This document shows positions 1-12,435 of a DNA stretch of 64,000 nucleotides, one piece after another; the first letter of the stretch is position 1, and each line of letters begins with the position of its first letter. The stretch covers positions 19,886,494 through 19,950,493 of the forward strand of contig JACSVZ010000002.1 of NCBI GenBank assembly GCA_014706295.1, read 5' to 3'. A program made the translations under genes and the position numbers. Below the pieces are notes generated by a model that was not told the origin of the DNA, did no database searches, and saw only the letters and a list, made by a program, of their open reading frames with translations. Source of the DNA: Lycocorax pyrrhopterus obiensis (Eukaryota > Chordata > Aves > Passeriformes > Paradisaeidae).

Positions 1-2279
1 GATACCCAGCTGACCTCCCCTGAGTTCAGTCCAATAATAACCAAACTGACTCACACCCAAGTTTACTCCAGAAAGGAATCGTTCCGTTTTCCTTCTCACA
101 CAAAGTCTAGAGTTCCTTAAGCTCACAAGTCAGTAACAAAAAGAGTCTACTTCGTGGCACTTTTTGCTCATAACTGCAATGATCTGTATCCATGCAAAAT
201 CTGTGAGCACCAGAACAAACTAACATTGCAGCTCCATTAGTGGGATGAAAGCTGTAGTGGGACTGCAGGTGGGATCAAACACAAGCTGGGCTGACTCCAC
301 AATGCAGCCACAGGGACAGACTGCCAGCACAGCAGCAAAGCTCAAGGTAGAACAGGAATCAAGCACAAAGACAGAAATGAACCACAAGCCTAGAACCCTT
401 TCCCTTAATGAAGTCTGGGAGACAGAAATTTGTTCTCAGTAAATAAGACAAAAAGTAGCTTAGAAGAGAAAACCATGACACAGTTCTACAAAACCCAGCC
501 AAAACAGACATACTGAGCTTGCTGCTTGTTCAGTAGTTAAACCACTGACAATCTTTGCATTTCAGAATTCCAAAAAATGGAGATTTTTAAATGCCAACAC
601 AAAATTCTGTAACCCATAAATGTAATCCAGACTCTTAGTAGGAAGAGACTTACGTGTTAAACAGTCGACATCAAAATGAGCAAAGAAAATAAGCAGTGGG
701 GGTTCAGAGGCTGATTTTAACTAACATCTCATTTCAAGTGTGTTTGTAAAATTGACAAAAGTATTAAAGCACCCTATTTCAAAGTGATTTGTACATCCAA
801 ACAAAAATTATTTGTCTCCCATAATTTTTTTTCCATAGAAACATTAATAATCAAAATTTTATCTTGAAAAATGCAACAGGTATCCCTGTAGGCTAAGTAT
901 CTTGTCATATAAAAGAACAAGTGCAAAAGGGCAAGTGAATTGCATTCACTTCTATGACAGTGACATCTTGCAAGTTGTCACTGGAACAAAATGTGCAAAC
1001 AAAGAAGAAAATTTGCTCAGCTTCAGACTCTAGGTTTTGTGAGAGGCTGAGCTGTATTTCTTAAACCAGTTGTAATGATTACTGCCCTAAGTTTGACACC
1101 TGCCTCTTTAAAGCTGGACTCTGCCTATCAGTTCACTTGACAGAGGCCAAAGGATAACCAGGTTTGCAAGCAATGATCTAATTAGGATTTGACCTAGCAA
1201 TTCAGAGGAAGTAGATGCCATATTATATTAACCATTCCCAGACTCAGTCAAATTTCCAAGTAATATGAAGGATGAAAAAAAACAAATCTAGAAGTAAACC
1301 CTTCCAGTACAACCTCAGGTTGCTACACATACACTCATATCAAGTAGAGGTAAGTTATTGACAATTACCAACACTGGTATTTGTGTTGAGTTGGGTACAG
1401 GTATTTTGCAATATACATTCTCAGAAGGGTTGACCAGGCCAGTATTTCTTCAAACATCAAGATCCTGTTGGATGCTTTAGCACAATATGCAAGCCAAGTA
1501 ATTATGCTACTTATTTGGTGTATTGAAATGAGGTTGTGCTGCTATGCCTTCAGGTTTGTATGCTAAGCAACTTCACAGTAACTGCTGTAGCAGGAAAGGC
1601 CTCTCATTTTCTACTCTGCTCCCCACTTTCTCTCCAGTATTATACATGATAGAGAGTGTACATCACCCACAATATTATAGCCCTGAGTTACATTTACTGT
1701 GCTAATGTGTTTTGTAAATGCACATGTAAAAACATTCAAATAGCGTATGACATTTGCATTGCTTCTCAGTAGCTTTGAGCAAAATAAAACCATACACGTG
1801 TTCTGTTACAAAGGCCCAAAGCTGCAATTAATAGTTGAGTACAGTGTGTGTCACCTGCAGCACCCCTATAAAAAGAAGTATCTCATAGTATAAAATGCTG
1901 TTCCCTATACAAATGAAACCTTGAGTTTATCAGTCCAGTTAGACTGCTGCTAAGAGAATACTGTATTGAAAAATAAGATCACAAATATATCACCTCTATG
2001 GGCTGGTAGACAATTTATGGCTCGATGAGACTGACTGTTTTATTTAAGACACATGCACAGTTTAAGCAAAGCTTGATGTTAGTTTTAAAACTATTAAGAG
2101 ATAAGGACCAGCTGCATTTCCTCATGCAAATTATGATCTTCAAAATGGCTTTTTTCTCATTTACCTCATGATAGTGCTTTCTTTCCATTTGCAAAATATT
2201 TAGTGTTGACCTATTAAAAAGGCCCACAGTTTATAACCCATTTAAGAAGTGTCCTTTACAGCAACCTCAATTTACTAAC
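1..2279. other. AT-rich non-coding stretch, probable intron
   Basis: No open frame here exceeds 70 codons and none matches a family I know. The stretch lies downstream, in minus-strand sense, of the MAM exon at 2280-2441, so it is probably the next intron of that gene. I looked for the expected end of the MAM domain (a DIALDD-like motif) on the minus strand and did not find it. A possible donor near 652 (minus strand, AACAC then GTAAGT) follows a short open frame, but its acceptor is poor. Confidence 0.5.
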
Positions 2280-2441
2280 CTCATACTTTTCAGTGCTATT
2301 GATTGTGATGTTATTTACATTCCACTGATTTCGTGGTTCTCCAGAAACTTGCCAAATATTTGTAACGGTATCTTCAGAGTGCTTTTGAAGCCCCACCATC
2401 AATGTTCCACTCATTTGACTGACCCAATAATGAAATCTAAT
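2280..2441 (-). CDS. MAM-domain exon (C-terminal part of the domain)
   Basis: Internal coding exon read on the minus strand: 162 nt, exactly 54 codons, phase 0 at both ends. The acceptor is a pyrimidine-rich tract ending TTTTTCCTAG at 2442-2451, and the donor is GAG then GTTAGT at 2279-2274. The translation starts IRFHYWVSQMSGTLMVGL and continues to NIWQVSGEPRNQWNV. This follows the MAM consensus: aromatic-rich FxYW, then GxLxV, then W-x-x-G-x-x-x-x-x-W. MAM domains are extracellular adhesion modules of about 160 residues, found in MALRD1, receptor tyrosine phosphatases, meprins, neuropilins and others. The other two frames contain stops. The first half of the same domain type lies upstream in the gene at 6595-6735. 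MALRD1 is a plausible parent because of the large introns, but the gene is not proven. Confidence 0.72.
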
Positions 2442-5400
2442 CTAGGAAAAATAAGAACATCTGATTATTCTAGAGAAATACTATGGCAAAGAATGTAATA
2501 CAAGGACTGTGCATCAAAATACCTGGCAAATGTGTTCTTCGTCAGTTGGAAGGAAAACATTTGTCCTTAAAGTTGCAGAAGATGATTGCATTTCAGAGGA
2601 CAATGAGAGGAAATAAGCTATTGAAAGGAATAAAAAGAGAAAACTTAGAAGCTTGGAAAAACAACCAACAACAAAACAAGAAGAGCAATATGCACAGGTA
2701 TAAATTAATAACCGAAAAGCCAGCTAGAACTGTTTCCCCAGAAAAGATTAATAGCACTTGTAGCCATTGTGTTCCAAGCTTTTTTTCATGTTCAATATTG
2801 TCACGGTATTGCTCCATGTTCCAGCTAAAATTTTAAGTAGGATTCCAAAATGTTTCATGTGGTGATGGCTTGAATACTCACCTTGGAAGTGCAAATTTTG
2901 GGACAAAGTGAGACTAACTCAGAAAGCTGATCGAAGACTTTAAACTCCAATTATTGACTAAATAACATATTTCACACCTAAACATCAAACTGCCATCAGC
3001 AACAATACACATTTATCATGACAGTTCAGGTCTTTGAGGAGGTGGTGGAACACGGGAGAGAAGGCTGTGGTGGTTTTATAGGTTCTGCTGGTGTTCAGAT
3101 AGGTGTCTGGTTTCTGGCTGTCAGGAAAATTCCCTCACTGCAGAGAGAACGTTGTGGTATCCCTGTACACGTTCCCAACATAAAAAGCTGTCTTCAGAAT
3201 TTCAAAGATACCATTAAAGATACCATTATATTTCATTTACAAAACAAGTCCTTGCTTCACTTGGCAAGGTGAAAGTCTAACAGCTCAAGAGGAGTCAGTG
3301 AACCATGGTTGTTGTCATGACCTTTGATTGATTGTGTCTCTTCCTAAAAATATTGTTTCAGATCTTATGAAAGATGGAAGGCAACCACCCTTTTTTAGGA
3401 TATCGAATACTGCAAGTCAAAATTTGGCTTTTCCTGAACATGAAGATTTCAGAGATGTTAGATGTTAAAGGATGCAAGAGGAAATATAAAGAAAAGGACT
3501 CAATCTATTTTTAATCTTTCTTCTTCCTTTCTCTTCTCTTCTCCTTCCCAAACTCCAAACAATGTCAAGTAAACTGTTGTCCTCTGACATTAACGTTCTA
3601 ATGAAAGGAGGAAGATGAAAGAGAAAAAAAGCCAAGTGGGACTTGGAATAAAAAAAAGGAATTGAAAAAAAGGAATTAAATAATTCATAAAAATAAATAT
3701 TATTACATTAACAAAATATCAGAGGATAAATCAAAACATCTAAATACTTAATTTATTAAACTACCCACCTTGACCTCTCATCCTTGTGTGGAACTGGAAA
3801 GCCCCTGATGAAGCACCACCAGCCCAGCTCAGGTCTGGAGCCAGCTGAGCAATCCCCCACAGAGGAGCATTTTGCAGCCTGATACCAGGGCAATGGCCAT
3901 GCTGCCCCCAGGTTTTAGACCTTTCCTGACTGCTCAGACAGCACTTTCAGAGCCTGCCAGCTGTAAGGATATTGTTCCTACCCACAACAGATGGCTTGGT
4001 GTCTCTGCAGAGCCCTGTCCCTGACTCCAATCTGTTCCATTGGATGTTAGCTTCCATGAAATTTTGAAATGTTTTCTTTTAGTTCTCTGAAGATAAATGT
4101 GTCTAAGAGTCAAAAATTTATTTTTCACCTGCCACAGGAACTTTTACACAGATGGGGCAGAAATAGTAATGTTAAGAAATTCTTTGAACAGTCATTTCAC
4201 GTTGGACCTTTGCATAAAGAATAGTTTCAGCTAGCAAAATCAGTTTGGGTTTTTTTCAAAGTGGTTGTCACTGGTCTGTTCAATTACTTTTTCAGTGAGA
4301 AAAAAAGAGCGGTGAGAGACCAACCTAAAGAAATGTTTTGGGTTCTAGTAAATGATTACATAAATCTTCAAAGGAGTTAAATTTACCAAGGGATCTTTGC
4401 TTTTCTGCTAATGTGTGTATTATCCTGATGGCAGGAAGTCTTCCCTTTAACACTCTGCCATAGAGCATCCTCTGCTCAGTTGTCGCAATAGAGAATCATT
4501 TCTGGGTTTTTAAGCAGGATACAACATAAAACTGATTACATAGTCTGTTGAGTCACCAGCAGTGGGAAAACTCGACTCACTGCCATAAGAAGATAAATAT
4601 TTCCTAGGCGATTAGAACCAGCATTTAGAAAATGAAAGTACAGTTTAGACATTCTCCAGGTAGAATAATAAAAGCAAATTAATAAAATACATTTAAATCT
4701 CCTTAGCTATTCATTTCACAGATCTGAGTACACAGCCTCTCAGAAAGCTGAATAGCTACAAGTATTCAAGCTTCCTGCTACCTGAATAAAATAAATTAGA
4801 TCAACATGACCACTGCACAATTCAGACCTGGCAGACACAACAGTGACTGAATGCCCAAAACAAGTAAATGTGAACATACAGGTGACTGAACAGTTTGTTT
4901 CATCTATAGCAAACACTTTAGTTGATGATTCTCAATCTTTTGCTGGCTTTAGCTGTCTATATAAGTAAAATTTTCCCTTCCCCTCCAGTTTTTTGCAAGA
5001 TAAGGGTAACCTATTTTATGATTATAGGAGTATTTTTCTGGCCTTTGTTATGTCCTGATGTGGTGTGTGCTACCAATCATGCACAAATCCTAGAAACTTC
5101 AACTACAGCAAGACTGTTGTCTGGCTAACCTGTTTAGATTCTAGCCAAGAGTTTGCTATATTTGTATTCCGTGGTACTTTTGGGTTTTTTTAAGGTGCTT
5201 CTTGATGAGAAGTGTTTTATTATTTTAAAGATAAACTATTTCACAACTTCCATACTTGAAATAAAGCTTAAGTTTATGAAAAAAGTTTGGCAGCTGCTCA
5301 CATTTTCGTGCTAGTATCAGTTTAAATCAATGCTTATTTAAGAGCAACCTTATTTTTGGAAGCATAACACACACAGCAGGATGTGCTTCTGTGATATACA

Positions 5401-6594
5401 CAAGCAAAACCTGAAGTTCCTAAAAGCATATCACATGTATAAAGTTTCCTAATTGCAGAGCATCATGAGAGTGATCCACAGTGAAATGAGAACTTGCAGG
5501 AAAAGGTAGAGTGGGGTTTTTGGTGGTTGTTTTTTTCAGTAAGTATTTTAAACTTGGGTTCCATTTTCATCTGCTGATTTCTAAGCAAGTTTTCCTTTCA
5601 TTCACCTTGAAACCACCAGTTTATAGTCATCAGGTCAGGGAACTTCTACCTGTTTGGTACCTTATGCAATGTGCAAGAAATGCTACTTTAGAACAGTGCA
5701 GAATTCCACACTCCCAGATCATCACAGTTTGGGAGGTGTAAAGCACGTGGGCTAATCACAACAACACTCTCATCCCACATAGGATTATCTTCTTGTACGT
5801 GCTCCAACACTGCACGCCTGCCTCCAGGTACTCAGTGAGGGCTGCCAAAGCACTGCTTGCGCCCAGGAGAGATGAGAGGGTGTGGGTGGAGATGAAGGGA
5901 AAGAGAATAACAGAAAATATGGAGAACTAAACAGTTATTGTATTACAGGATGTATTACAGAAGGAAAAGCAGGGTTAATTTTGCCATAGGACAAGTATAA
6001 AGGGTGTACTCTGAGAACAGAGAAAAGGAATTACTTAGTCGAGAGATAAGTCTTCAAGGCAAAGTAGAATTGTAAGAAGATTTAGAAAGAAGCTGGCTCC
6101 AAAACAGACTATCAAAGCTTAATCTGTCTCCAGATACAAAGTCCTCTTCTCTCAAAATATTTGGAACAGTAATATTAGCCACAGATAATAGATATACACA
6201 ATCCAGGCATTTACCAGTCCAAGAAAACATGAAAATATGTCTCAAAATTTCTAAACTTTGCAATCATCAAGACTGAATTTATAACCCAGTATCTCCAAAA
6301 CAAGTAAAGATCACTCTCATAGATAAACACATCTTTTGAAACATATTATTTGCTCCTCTATGATAACAAGAATTATGTACTGGAATACTGTCTTTCTCTA
6401 CCCCTCCCCCCCCGCCTCAAATTCTGGATTATTGTATTTGCAATCACCTAACAGCACAAGACATAACTGCTCAGAAAACATGTAGCAGAATATAATTGAA
6501 CTATCAAGAAATTAGCAAGATGTAGCAAACTAAATAGAAAACTACATAATTTGTATGAGTCTGTGGCTTCCTCAAAGAACATGAGGAGTCTTAC
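2442..6594. other. Probable intron between MAM exons
   Basis: About 4.1 kb separates two minus-strand MAM exons. Apart from the weak exon candidate at 2882-2937, I see no convincing coding sequence. Several open frames of 60-117 codons lack domain resemblance or usable splice sites. A C-rich run of low complexity lies at about 6398-6416. Confidence 0.45.
2882..2937 (-). CDS. Weak candidate exon, middle of MAM domain
   Basis: A 56-nt minus-strand segment ends in a very good donor (TCCAAG then GTGAGTATT). It is open in one frame as FDQLSELVSLCPKICTSK after two leading bases. Its phases (1 in, 0 out) fit exactly between the exons at 6595-6735 (phase 1 out) and 2280-2441 (phase 0 in), and the cysteine just ahead of IRFHYW fits the MAM pattern. 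Against it, the acceptor (GAGTTTAAAG) has almost no pyrimidine tract, and the joined domain would be shorter than usual, so a further small exon may be missing. The donor is seen; the exon is inferred. Confidence 0.3.
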
Positions 6595-6735
6595 CACTCT
6601 CATTCCCATTGTGGTCAGAATACAGTGGTCCCATGCCAGATTGGCCATTTCTTCTTATCCAGCCAGGATGTAAGTTGAATTCAGGAAGAGCTTTGCATAG
6701 ATTGGTTTCAAAATCACACTTGTCCCAGGAGGAAC
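6595..6735 (-). CDS. MAM-domain exon (N-terminal part of the domain)
   Basis: Minus-strand internal exon, 141 nt, phase 1 in and phase 1 out. The acceptor is CTTTCTTCAATTCAG and the donor is AGAGTG then GTAAGAC. The open frame reads SSWDKCDFETNLCKAL, then GWIRRNGQSGMGPLYSDHNGNES. This is the classic opening of a MAM domain: CDFE...C, then W-x-R-x-x-G-x-S-x-x-GP-x-x-DH-x-x-N. The usual tryptophan after the second cysteine (CGW) is not obvious here. A preceding S-W-D-K-C-D-F-E linker is typical where a MAM follows an LDLa repeat, as in MALRD1. The phase pattern suits the candidate exon at 2882-2937. The family is clear; the gene assignment is inference. Confidence 0.75.
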
Positions 6736-9700
6736 CTGAATTGAAGAAAGCAAACGAAAAATTAAAAGCTTAAAAACAGAAGCAAAAGAGTATTTTTTCG
6801 CCATCACTTGCTGTTTAATTAACACACAGAAACACTCCGAACAGGGCCCTGAAAAAAAAACCATGAACAAAGAGAAACAGTGCATTGGAAGAGAGACAAG
6901 TGAGAATGAAAATGAACATTGGAAAAAAACCCCAAACAGCCAAGTCCTTCCTTCACCAAACCGAATCCAGACTTGTCTGTTTATATTTTATTGCTATAAT
7001 ATATGTCCTTTTCATCACAAACGTGTGTGTAGTCACCTTTTTGTAGGAAACTCTCCAAGCTAGTATAGTTTATATGCAGAGACTGTTCTTCAAATACACT
7101 GTAGCTCTAAGGAGAAGAATTTGTCCAGAGTTCTTGCATAGAAAAACAATGACTTAACACCAGGATGTAATCAGATAGCAATTTTTTTTAATTCCACACC
7201 ATTCAAACAAGAGATTAAATGAATCCTCAGAATGGCATAGTGTCCCCACTTGTCTTTCCTCTTTCTTATTTCTTCCAGTGCATAGAGCAATGTGCTGAGG
7301 AGGGACCATTTTCCCCACTTCCAGACTCCCCTGTAGGGCAGCATCGGTTAGAAAAGGGAGGCAGAACACCTTTCTGGCACAGAACCCAGTTTGGTGTACC
7401 AGTTCATCCCAGCAATTTGAGGAGGGTATGTGACCAGATAAATAATTACTTCCTGGGATGGAGGGAGAGATGTTGGTTTCTGCACGGGTGTCAAAAAGCC
7501 CTTTATGCATCATATCCAAGCTGAATGAAAGTGCCTGGATGTGCTTGACAGGCTGGATATCTCCATTCCTTGAAGAACTTACTGTGGTGGTGGAAGGATT
7601 TAATTTTAAAAAAAGTCTAAGTAGAGGCAGCTGTAAAGAGCAAACTTATTGCAACTTCAGCCCAAGCAGAGTGGTCAGTATGGGGTCCTGTATCCAGATT
7701 TCGTGTCCTGTGTGGAAACATTCTGTTCCCCTGCCCTTTGTCTTACACAGCAGAGGAAAATGGGTTAAGACCCTGCTTTCTAACTGGGATTCTGGTTAGA
7801 CACAAGAGCTACAATGACTTCACACTCCCTCTCAAATGGGTGCTCGCTCCAGACCCCGGCCAATGCTTTTGGTCTAGTCTGTATTATCACAGTTCACTAG
7901 TCATTTTAAATAAAGTTGCAACTGCAGCACTTATAGTCACACTACGATGTTCAATTTCATGACTTTCATATTCATGTCAGTTTACAGCAACTATTAATTA
8001 CAAGGTGAGAGAGGGGAAAATAGAAATAATTCACACGAGCATTCCAGACTCAAGTTAATGTGCAGATTGGCTGAGTCATCAACCAACTTTTTATTGATGC
8101 TTTTATTCCTTAGATGTTTAAGTGGCTAAAAAGCATGTCAGAAGTTCATCAAAAGCACAAACACTGCTGAAGCATATCTGCTTCATATTGCATGAAATGC
8201 ACTAAAACATCTTCAGTATTTCTTCAGGAATTTTCTCATACCTGAAAAAACAATTGCAAATTAACATGCATGAAATAGCAAGAATTGTACCCTTTAAAAT
8301 TAACTTTTAGTTTTTAAATTAAAAAATTAATCATTCATCATTATTTTCCAAAGCAATATTAATTTTCACAGAAAATATAACTTCAAAGCAAACCAATGTA
8401 AATTTGCTGGAAGATAGATTTACAAAGGTAAAGTCACTGCTTAGAGAGGAAAAGTTCAGAAGGAAGAAATATGTGGGATTTTTTAGATAATTTTTGCTGA
8501 ATTTCCTGTGAACAAAAAAATTACCTAAAATAACCTCTACAAAAAAATTCCAAGTGTTCCAGGAAGAGACGACAGTTAAAGGTTCTATTTCAAGGGTGCG
8601 TGCGTGTAAAATCTCAGTTTGGGATATTCTGGGAGCAAAATATTTTTAAGAGTAGTCAGTTATCATTCATTTCCTGGCAAATATTTTGCAGTATGAAGAT
8701 CAAATGAACAATAAAAACTGGAATTCCAACTTTTATATATTTTCACTGCAGACGCTTCCTTAAACCTGAGCAAAGCCCAAGGAAAAAAGCAGGAACCTGT
8801 CACCAGCATGAGATCAGGATCTAAAACCTAAGCACAAAAAATAATTTTGCAAAAATTCCAAATCACAAGAAAGAGTGGCAGCAGGACAAATCTTGGATTC
8901 GACATCCTGATCTGTATCTTCATGTCTGACAGCTGACTTATCTCCTGAAGTAATCCAGAGAATTACCCAAGCAGTCCCAGCACTCAGCCTGTCCCTCAAA
9001 GCCTAGTTCTACACCTCTGGCTCATTCACATGAAATACAATTTCATTTCATATTTAAGTTTTTACAGAGCCCATAGGCTCATTTTTTCAATACTGGTCTT
9101 TGGAGAAACCTTTCATATAAGCATTTCTCTATAGCTGTATTCCCTCAACAAACAAGTGTAAAAAGCCTCCATAAAAAAATAATGGAAGAATGCACCTCTT
9201 GTTCCATATTCTGCAATCACAATAGAAAGTGCTGCCTGGAGGAAATGCTCTTTCCAGGGAAATCAAGACCAAGCACAATCAGGATTTCAAGGCTATGCAG
9301 CAGAACTCAGCATAAACACCTCTTGTGCAAGTGATAAAAATTATATTCTAATCTGAGATGTGTTAGACACGTTAGGGAATTCAACAGGCATAATTTGCAG
9401 CCATTGCCATTTAATACATTTTCGTACAGCACAAGAAACTTACAAAAATGTACTGATATCCAATACAGTCTTAACAATTGTCCTATTTGCAGAGAAATAA
9501 AAATCAAGTGTCCCAGAGACGATTCTAGACTCCTGTTCCAAACAGATCTCTGCATCTTCTTTGGATAAAACAGGGAGTCTTATCTGAGGAAGAAAAACTT
9601 TATGTAGCTGGACACACAATTGTAATTTGAAGAACATGGATTTAAGTCACTGCTCTTTCTCACAGATTTCAGCTGAATTCAGTGATTGCTATTATGTTCT

Positions 9701-9930
9701 AATTAGCAGTTTTCAGTGTGGACAGAAAGACACGGGCTCATCTAAAGACCATCTGTTTTATATTTAAAGTGAAATTTAAAATCCCAACAAAGGTGGTAAC
9801 TTCCTTTGTTGCATAGTGAGTAGAAGAACTTAGATAAGATTTTTTGTTAGAATTAAAATTTTTGATAAATACAAGCTCTTCTTTGGACTCAGAACAAAAA
9901 TCCTCAAGGAGAAGGATCATCTTATGCATC
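6736..9930. other. Probable intron, no recognised element
   Basis: About 3.2 kb lies between the MAM exon and the LTR at 9931. Overlapping open frames on both strands at 7154-7524 (121 and 101 codons) and 7458-7799 have no family resemblance and no matching splice sites. The rest is AT-rich unique-looking sequence. Confidence 0.45.
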
Positions 9931-10620
9931 TGTCCTGGTTTCAGCTATAGTAGAGTTAATTTCTTCTCGGTAGCTGTTACAGTGCTGCTTTGGATATGGA
10001 ATGATGGTGTTGCTGAAAACACACTGATGTTTTGGGTTTCTGCTAAGTCATATATATCCTATGGCAAGGACTTATTTTTTCCCTTTATCTCATGCTCTGC
10101 CAGTGAGGTTTGCAGGGTTTGCTCAGTTGGTCAGAGCCTGGTGCTAATGATACCAAGGCTGTAGGTATGGTCTGCATGTGGGCCATGCACTTAAGAGATG
10201 GACCCAATGATCCTTTTGGGTCCCTTCCAACTCAGAATATTCTGTAATTCTGTGAAAAAAAATAAAAGAAAACCACCAAAACTTTGGGGAAGCATAGCTG
10301 GGAAAGGTCATACCCAGTGTATAAACTGGGGGGATTTACCTGGAAGCGTGGCCAATCTGGGTTCAGGAAGGGGAGATCTGGCATCGGTCAGTGAGTGACG
10401 AGCAATTGTATTGTGCATCACTTGCATTTTTTTCTTTTTATTATCATTTTCTTTTACCATTATTACCCTTACCATTATTGTATTTTACTTTATTTTTATT
10501 TTCAATTATTAAACTCTTCTTATCTCAACACACAAGTTTTACTTCAAATCTCCTTCCCATTCCAGCATGAGCAAGCGACTGTGTGGTGTTTCATTTACAG
10601 CTAGCCCTAAAACCGTGACA
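9931..10620 (+). mobile_element. Avian endogenous retrovirus LTR, interrupted by a SINE
   Basis: The element begins TGTCCTGGTTTCAGCTATAG and ends AAAACCGTGACA, giving TG...CA termini. The start, the block ATAAACTGGGGGGAT near 10321, the block GCAATTGTATTGTGCATCAC near 10400 and the T-rich stretch before CAATTATTAAACT near 10505 match a widespread avian LTR that I recognise as ERVL-like. The order places the promoter-like block before the ATTAAA polyadenylation-type signal, so the plus strand is the sense strand. A tRNA-derived SINE replaces or interrupts the middle (about 10115-10255). Flanking bases (gcatc on the left, tgaaa on the right) show no target duplication. Copies of this age often lose it, or the element may be a rearranged remnant. 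Confidence 0.72.
10115..10285 (+). mobile_element. tRNA-Ile-derived SINE with CR1-type tail (TguSINE1-like)
   Basis: The head contains GCTCAGTTGGTCAGAGC (tRNA A box region) and TGGTGCTAATGATACC, which matches the anticodon arm of tRNA-Ile with AAT. This is followed by a degraded B-box arm ending GGGCCA. The tail GATCCTTTTGGGTCCCTTCC, then the repeat ATTCTGTAATTCTGTGA, is the CR1 LINE 3' end used for mobilisation in trans. An A-rich run follows. This head and tail pair is the TguSINE1 architecture described in passerine genomes. The copy sits inside the LTR at 9931-10620, so it is younger than that LTR. It should not be called a functional tRNA gene. Confidence 0.78.
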
Positions 10621-10846
10621 TGAAATAATTTGCAGCACCATTTCATAGTACAGTATTCTGGAAATACTAGAATTCTGATGCAAATTTACTCAGACAATAG
10701 CAGTTAAAATTCAATCTCACCACTTAGATCAATTCCTTACAGGAAACAGCACCAATCGTATTTATAACCAATGAATGCGACAAAGATTAAGCTGATTAAG
10801 GATAATCAGCTAATGAATTCAAGAAAATTTTCACCCTTGTCTAGAC

Positions 10847-10862
10847 AAAAAAAAAAAAAAAA
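10847..10862. repeat. Poly-A run, 16 bases
   Basis: A homopolymer A tract of 16 bases is followed by AGCTGTTG. No retroposed body is recognisable immediately upstream, so it is listed as a simple repeat only. Confidence 0.8.
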
Positions 10863-10954
10863 GCTGTTGTAGTTTATACCTTGGTCTAAGTATTTTGGAT
10901 CAAATATGAATTCTATCAAACAATTTTACCACAAATGAAAGAAAAAAGTATTAC

Positions 10955-11037
10955 TTGCCTGATCTCCACTGAATCTGGAGGAAGAAACACTTGCTTTGCT
11001 ATATAATATCCATAAGAAGATTTATTAGAGTCTTGCA
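10955..11037 (-). CDS. Candidate internal exon, MAM-like fragment
   Basis: Minus-strand segment with an acceptor after a T-rich tract (TTTTTTTTAATTTCAAC...GTGAAG). It has two possible donors: a GC donor (ATCAG then GCAAGTAAT, exon ending at 10959) or a GT donor four bases on. The open frame reads QDSNKSSYGYYIAKQVFLPP and then DSVEIRQ. SxGYY is where MAM domains carry a conserved GxYY-type motif, but no cysteine follows. With the GT donor the phases are 1 to 0, like the candidate at 2882-2937. The evidence is compositional and positional, and the function is unassigned. Confidence 0.3.
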
Positions 11038-11237
11038 CTTCACAAATGTTGAAATTAAAAAAAAGGCAGGAAAAATCAAACTGAAGCTGGAAAAAACTTT
11101 CTTAAAAAATGAAATGAAGAGGGTAAAAAAAAGATTCTCAAACATTTTTTAACATAAAAAATTCCCCCTAGTTCTCTCTGCTGTCACATTCAGTTACCAA
11201 ACTGTGTCACACTTCTGCTAAGGCCCATGAGGCTTAC

Positions 11238-11354
11238 CTTGTTTCTCACCACCGCTGTCCCCACACCAGCTGGTGGAGATGCACACTTCTCCAGGTGGAG
11301 CAGAAGAGCCATTACCACGCTGGCATCCACTTGCTGTGGATGACTGAGTGTCCA
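11238..11354 (-). CDS. Candidate exon, degenerate LDLa-like
   Basis: A 117-nt minus-strand segment, phase 1 in and 1 out, with acceptor GTGTTTCTTTGCGCCAG and donor AACAAG then GTAAGCC. The open frame includes SGCQRGNGSSAPPGEVCIST and then SWCGDSGGEKQ. Length and phase match a typical LDLa exon, and GEVCISxxW resembles the middle of an LDLa repeat. Only three of the six cysteines are present and the acidic DCxDxSDE calcium box is missing. Joined to the MAM exon at 6595-6735 it keeps frame (glycine at the junction). It may be a degenerate LDLa, a linker exon or a chance match. Confidence 0.35.
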
Positions 11355-12364
11355 CTGGCGCAAAGAAACACAGCACACTGACATATATCAGCCTGTTCAT
11401 GGGCTGTGTTACCATCCAAGCCTTCACTTGGAAAACAATTACTGAAACTGCCTAGTACTGGTCATGAAGTGCCTTTGGCCAAGCTGTGTTTACACACATC
11501 TCCCTGAGAGATGTTTTTAGAACCTCACTTTTTGAACCCGAAGCTTACGGGAAATATGGCTTCTGCAAAGCAGTGACTTTCAACCTGGTGTGTCTTGGGA
11601 TAATATTTAACTGAATTATAACGTTTTATGACTAAAAAATGTTGGCACATGCTATGCAAGTCAACTGTATATCATTAACTTACTGATTGGATTTATTGCT
11701 CAGTGGTTTGAAAATACATTAGATAAGAAAATAACAGGAAAACAGAGTGGAATTACCGAATGACCAACATTCATAAAGATCTCTATTTGCTCAGAAGGAG
11801 TTGACAAATGCTTACAAAATGTATGAAAAGTTTGTGCATCAGATGTAAAAAACAGTCAAGAAATTCAAAGCTGATTTTCATCAGAGTCCTTTGTACGAGG
11901 ATATTTTAGTAATGCCTTTCACCATGTTTCAATGTTTCACCAAAACACACTGGTTCTGGCCACGCTTTTAGACTGATGACTCAAGGATCTTCAAATGGAG
12001 GAGGGGGACTTGGGAGGGAAATCCGGACAATCAAAAAAGCCAGCCTTGTGAGAGAAAACTGAATCAACTTGTTTCATCAACCTAGCATCACACGAAATCA
12101 GGGAAATTGTTTTAATGAAGTACCTTAAACTCTTTAGATGCCCCAAACCCAGGGATGGAGAGATAGTAGGAAAAAGAGAAGATTATTGTAAAAGTAAAGG
12201 ACAATATTAGCCCAAGGCAAATGATGGTGAGAACTAGACAAAATAAGCCTGGCAATCATGTAAGCATAGCACTCCTTTAATAGTAATAGTGAGATGAAAA
12301 AAAATTTCCCAAGTGACGGCTTGTAAAAAGTAACTGATGCCGACAGATCTGGAGATTTTGTCAC

Positions 12365-12435
12365 CTGCAAATTCACAAAATCAAGCCAGGGGAATGCACC
12401 TTCCACCGTGCATAACTCTGATTTGCCTGTTAGCC
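12365..12435 (-). pseudogene. Possible decayed LDLa-encoding exon
   Basis: On the minus strand the segment follows an acceptor-like TTATTTCTGCTCACCAG. One frame reads GGRCIPLA, then a TGA stop (12383-12381), then FCEFAGD. LDLa repeats typically read GxCIPxxWxCDxxxDC, so the stop sits where the conserved tryptophan (TGG) would be, one base away. The following calcium-box residues are not recognisable. A second frame is open through to CAG then GTGACA and reads LTGKSELCTVEGAFPWLDFV, phase 1 to 0. Either this is a broken LDLa exon of the MAM gene or the match is coincidental. Confidence 0.28.
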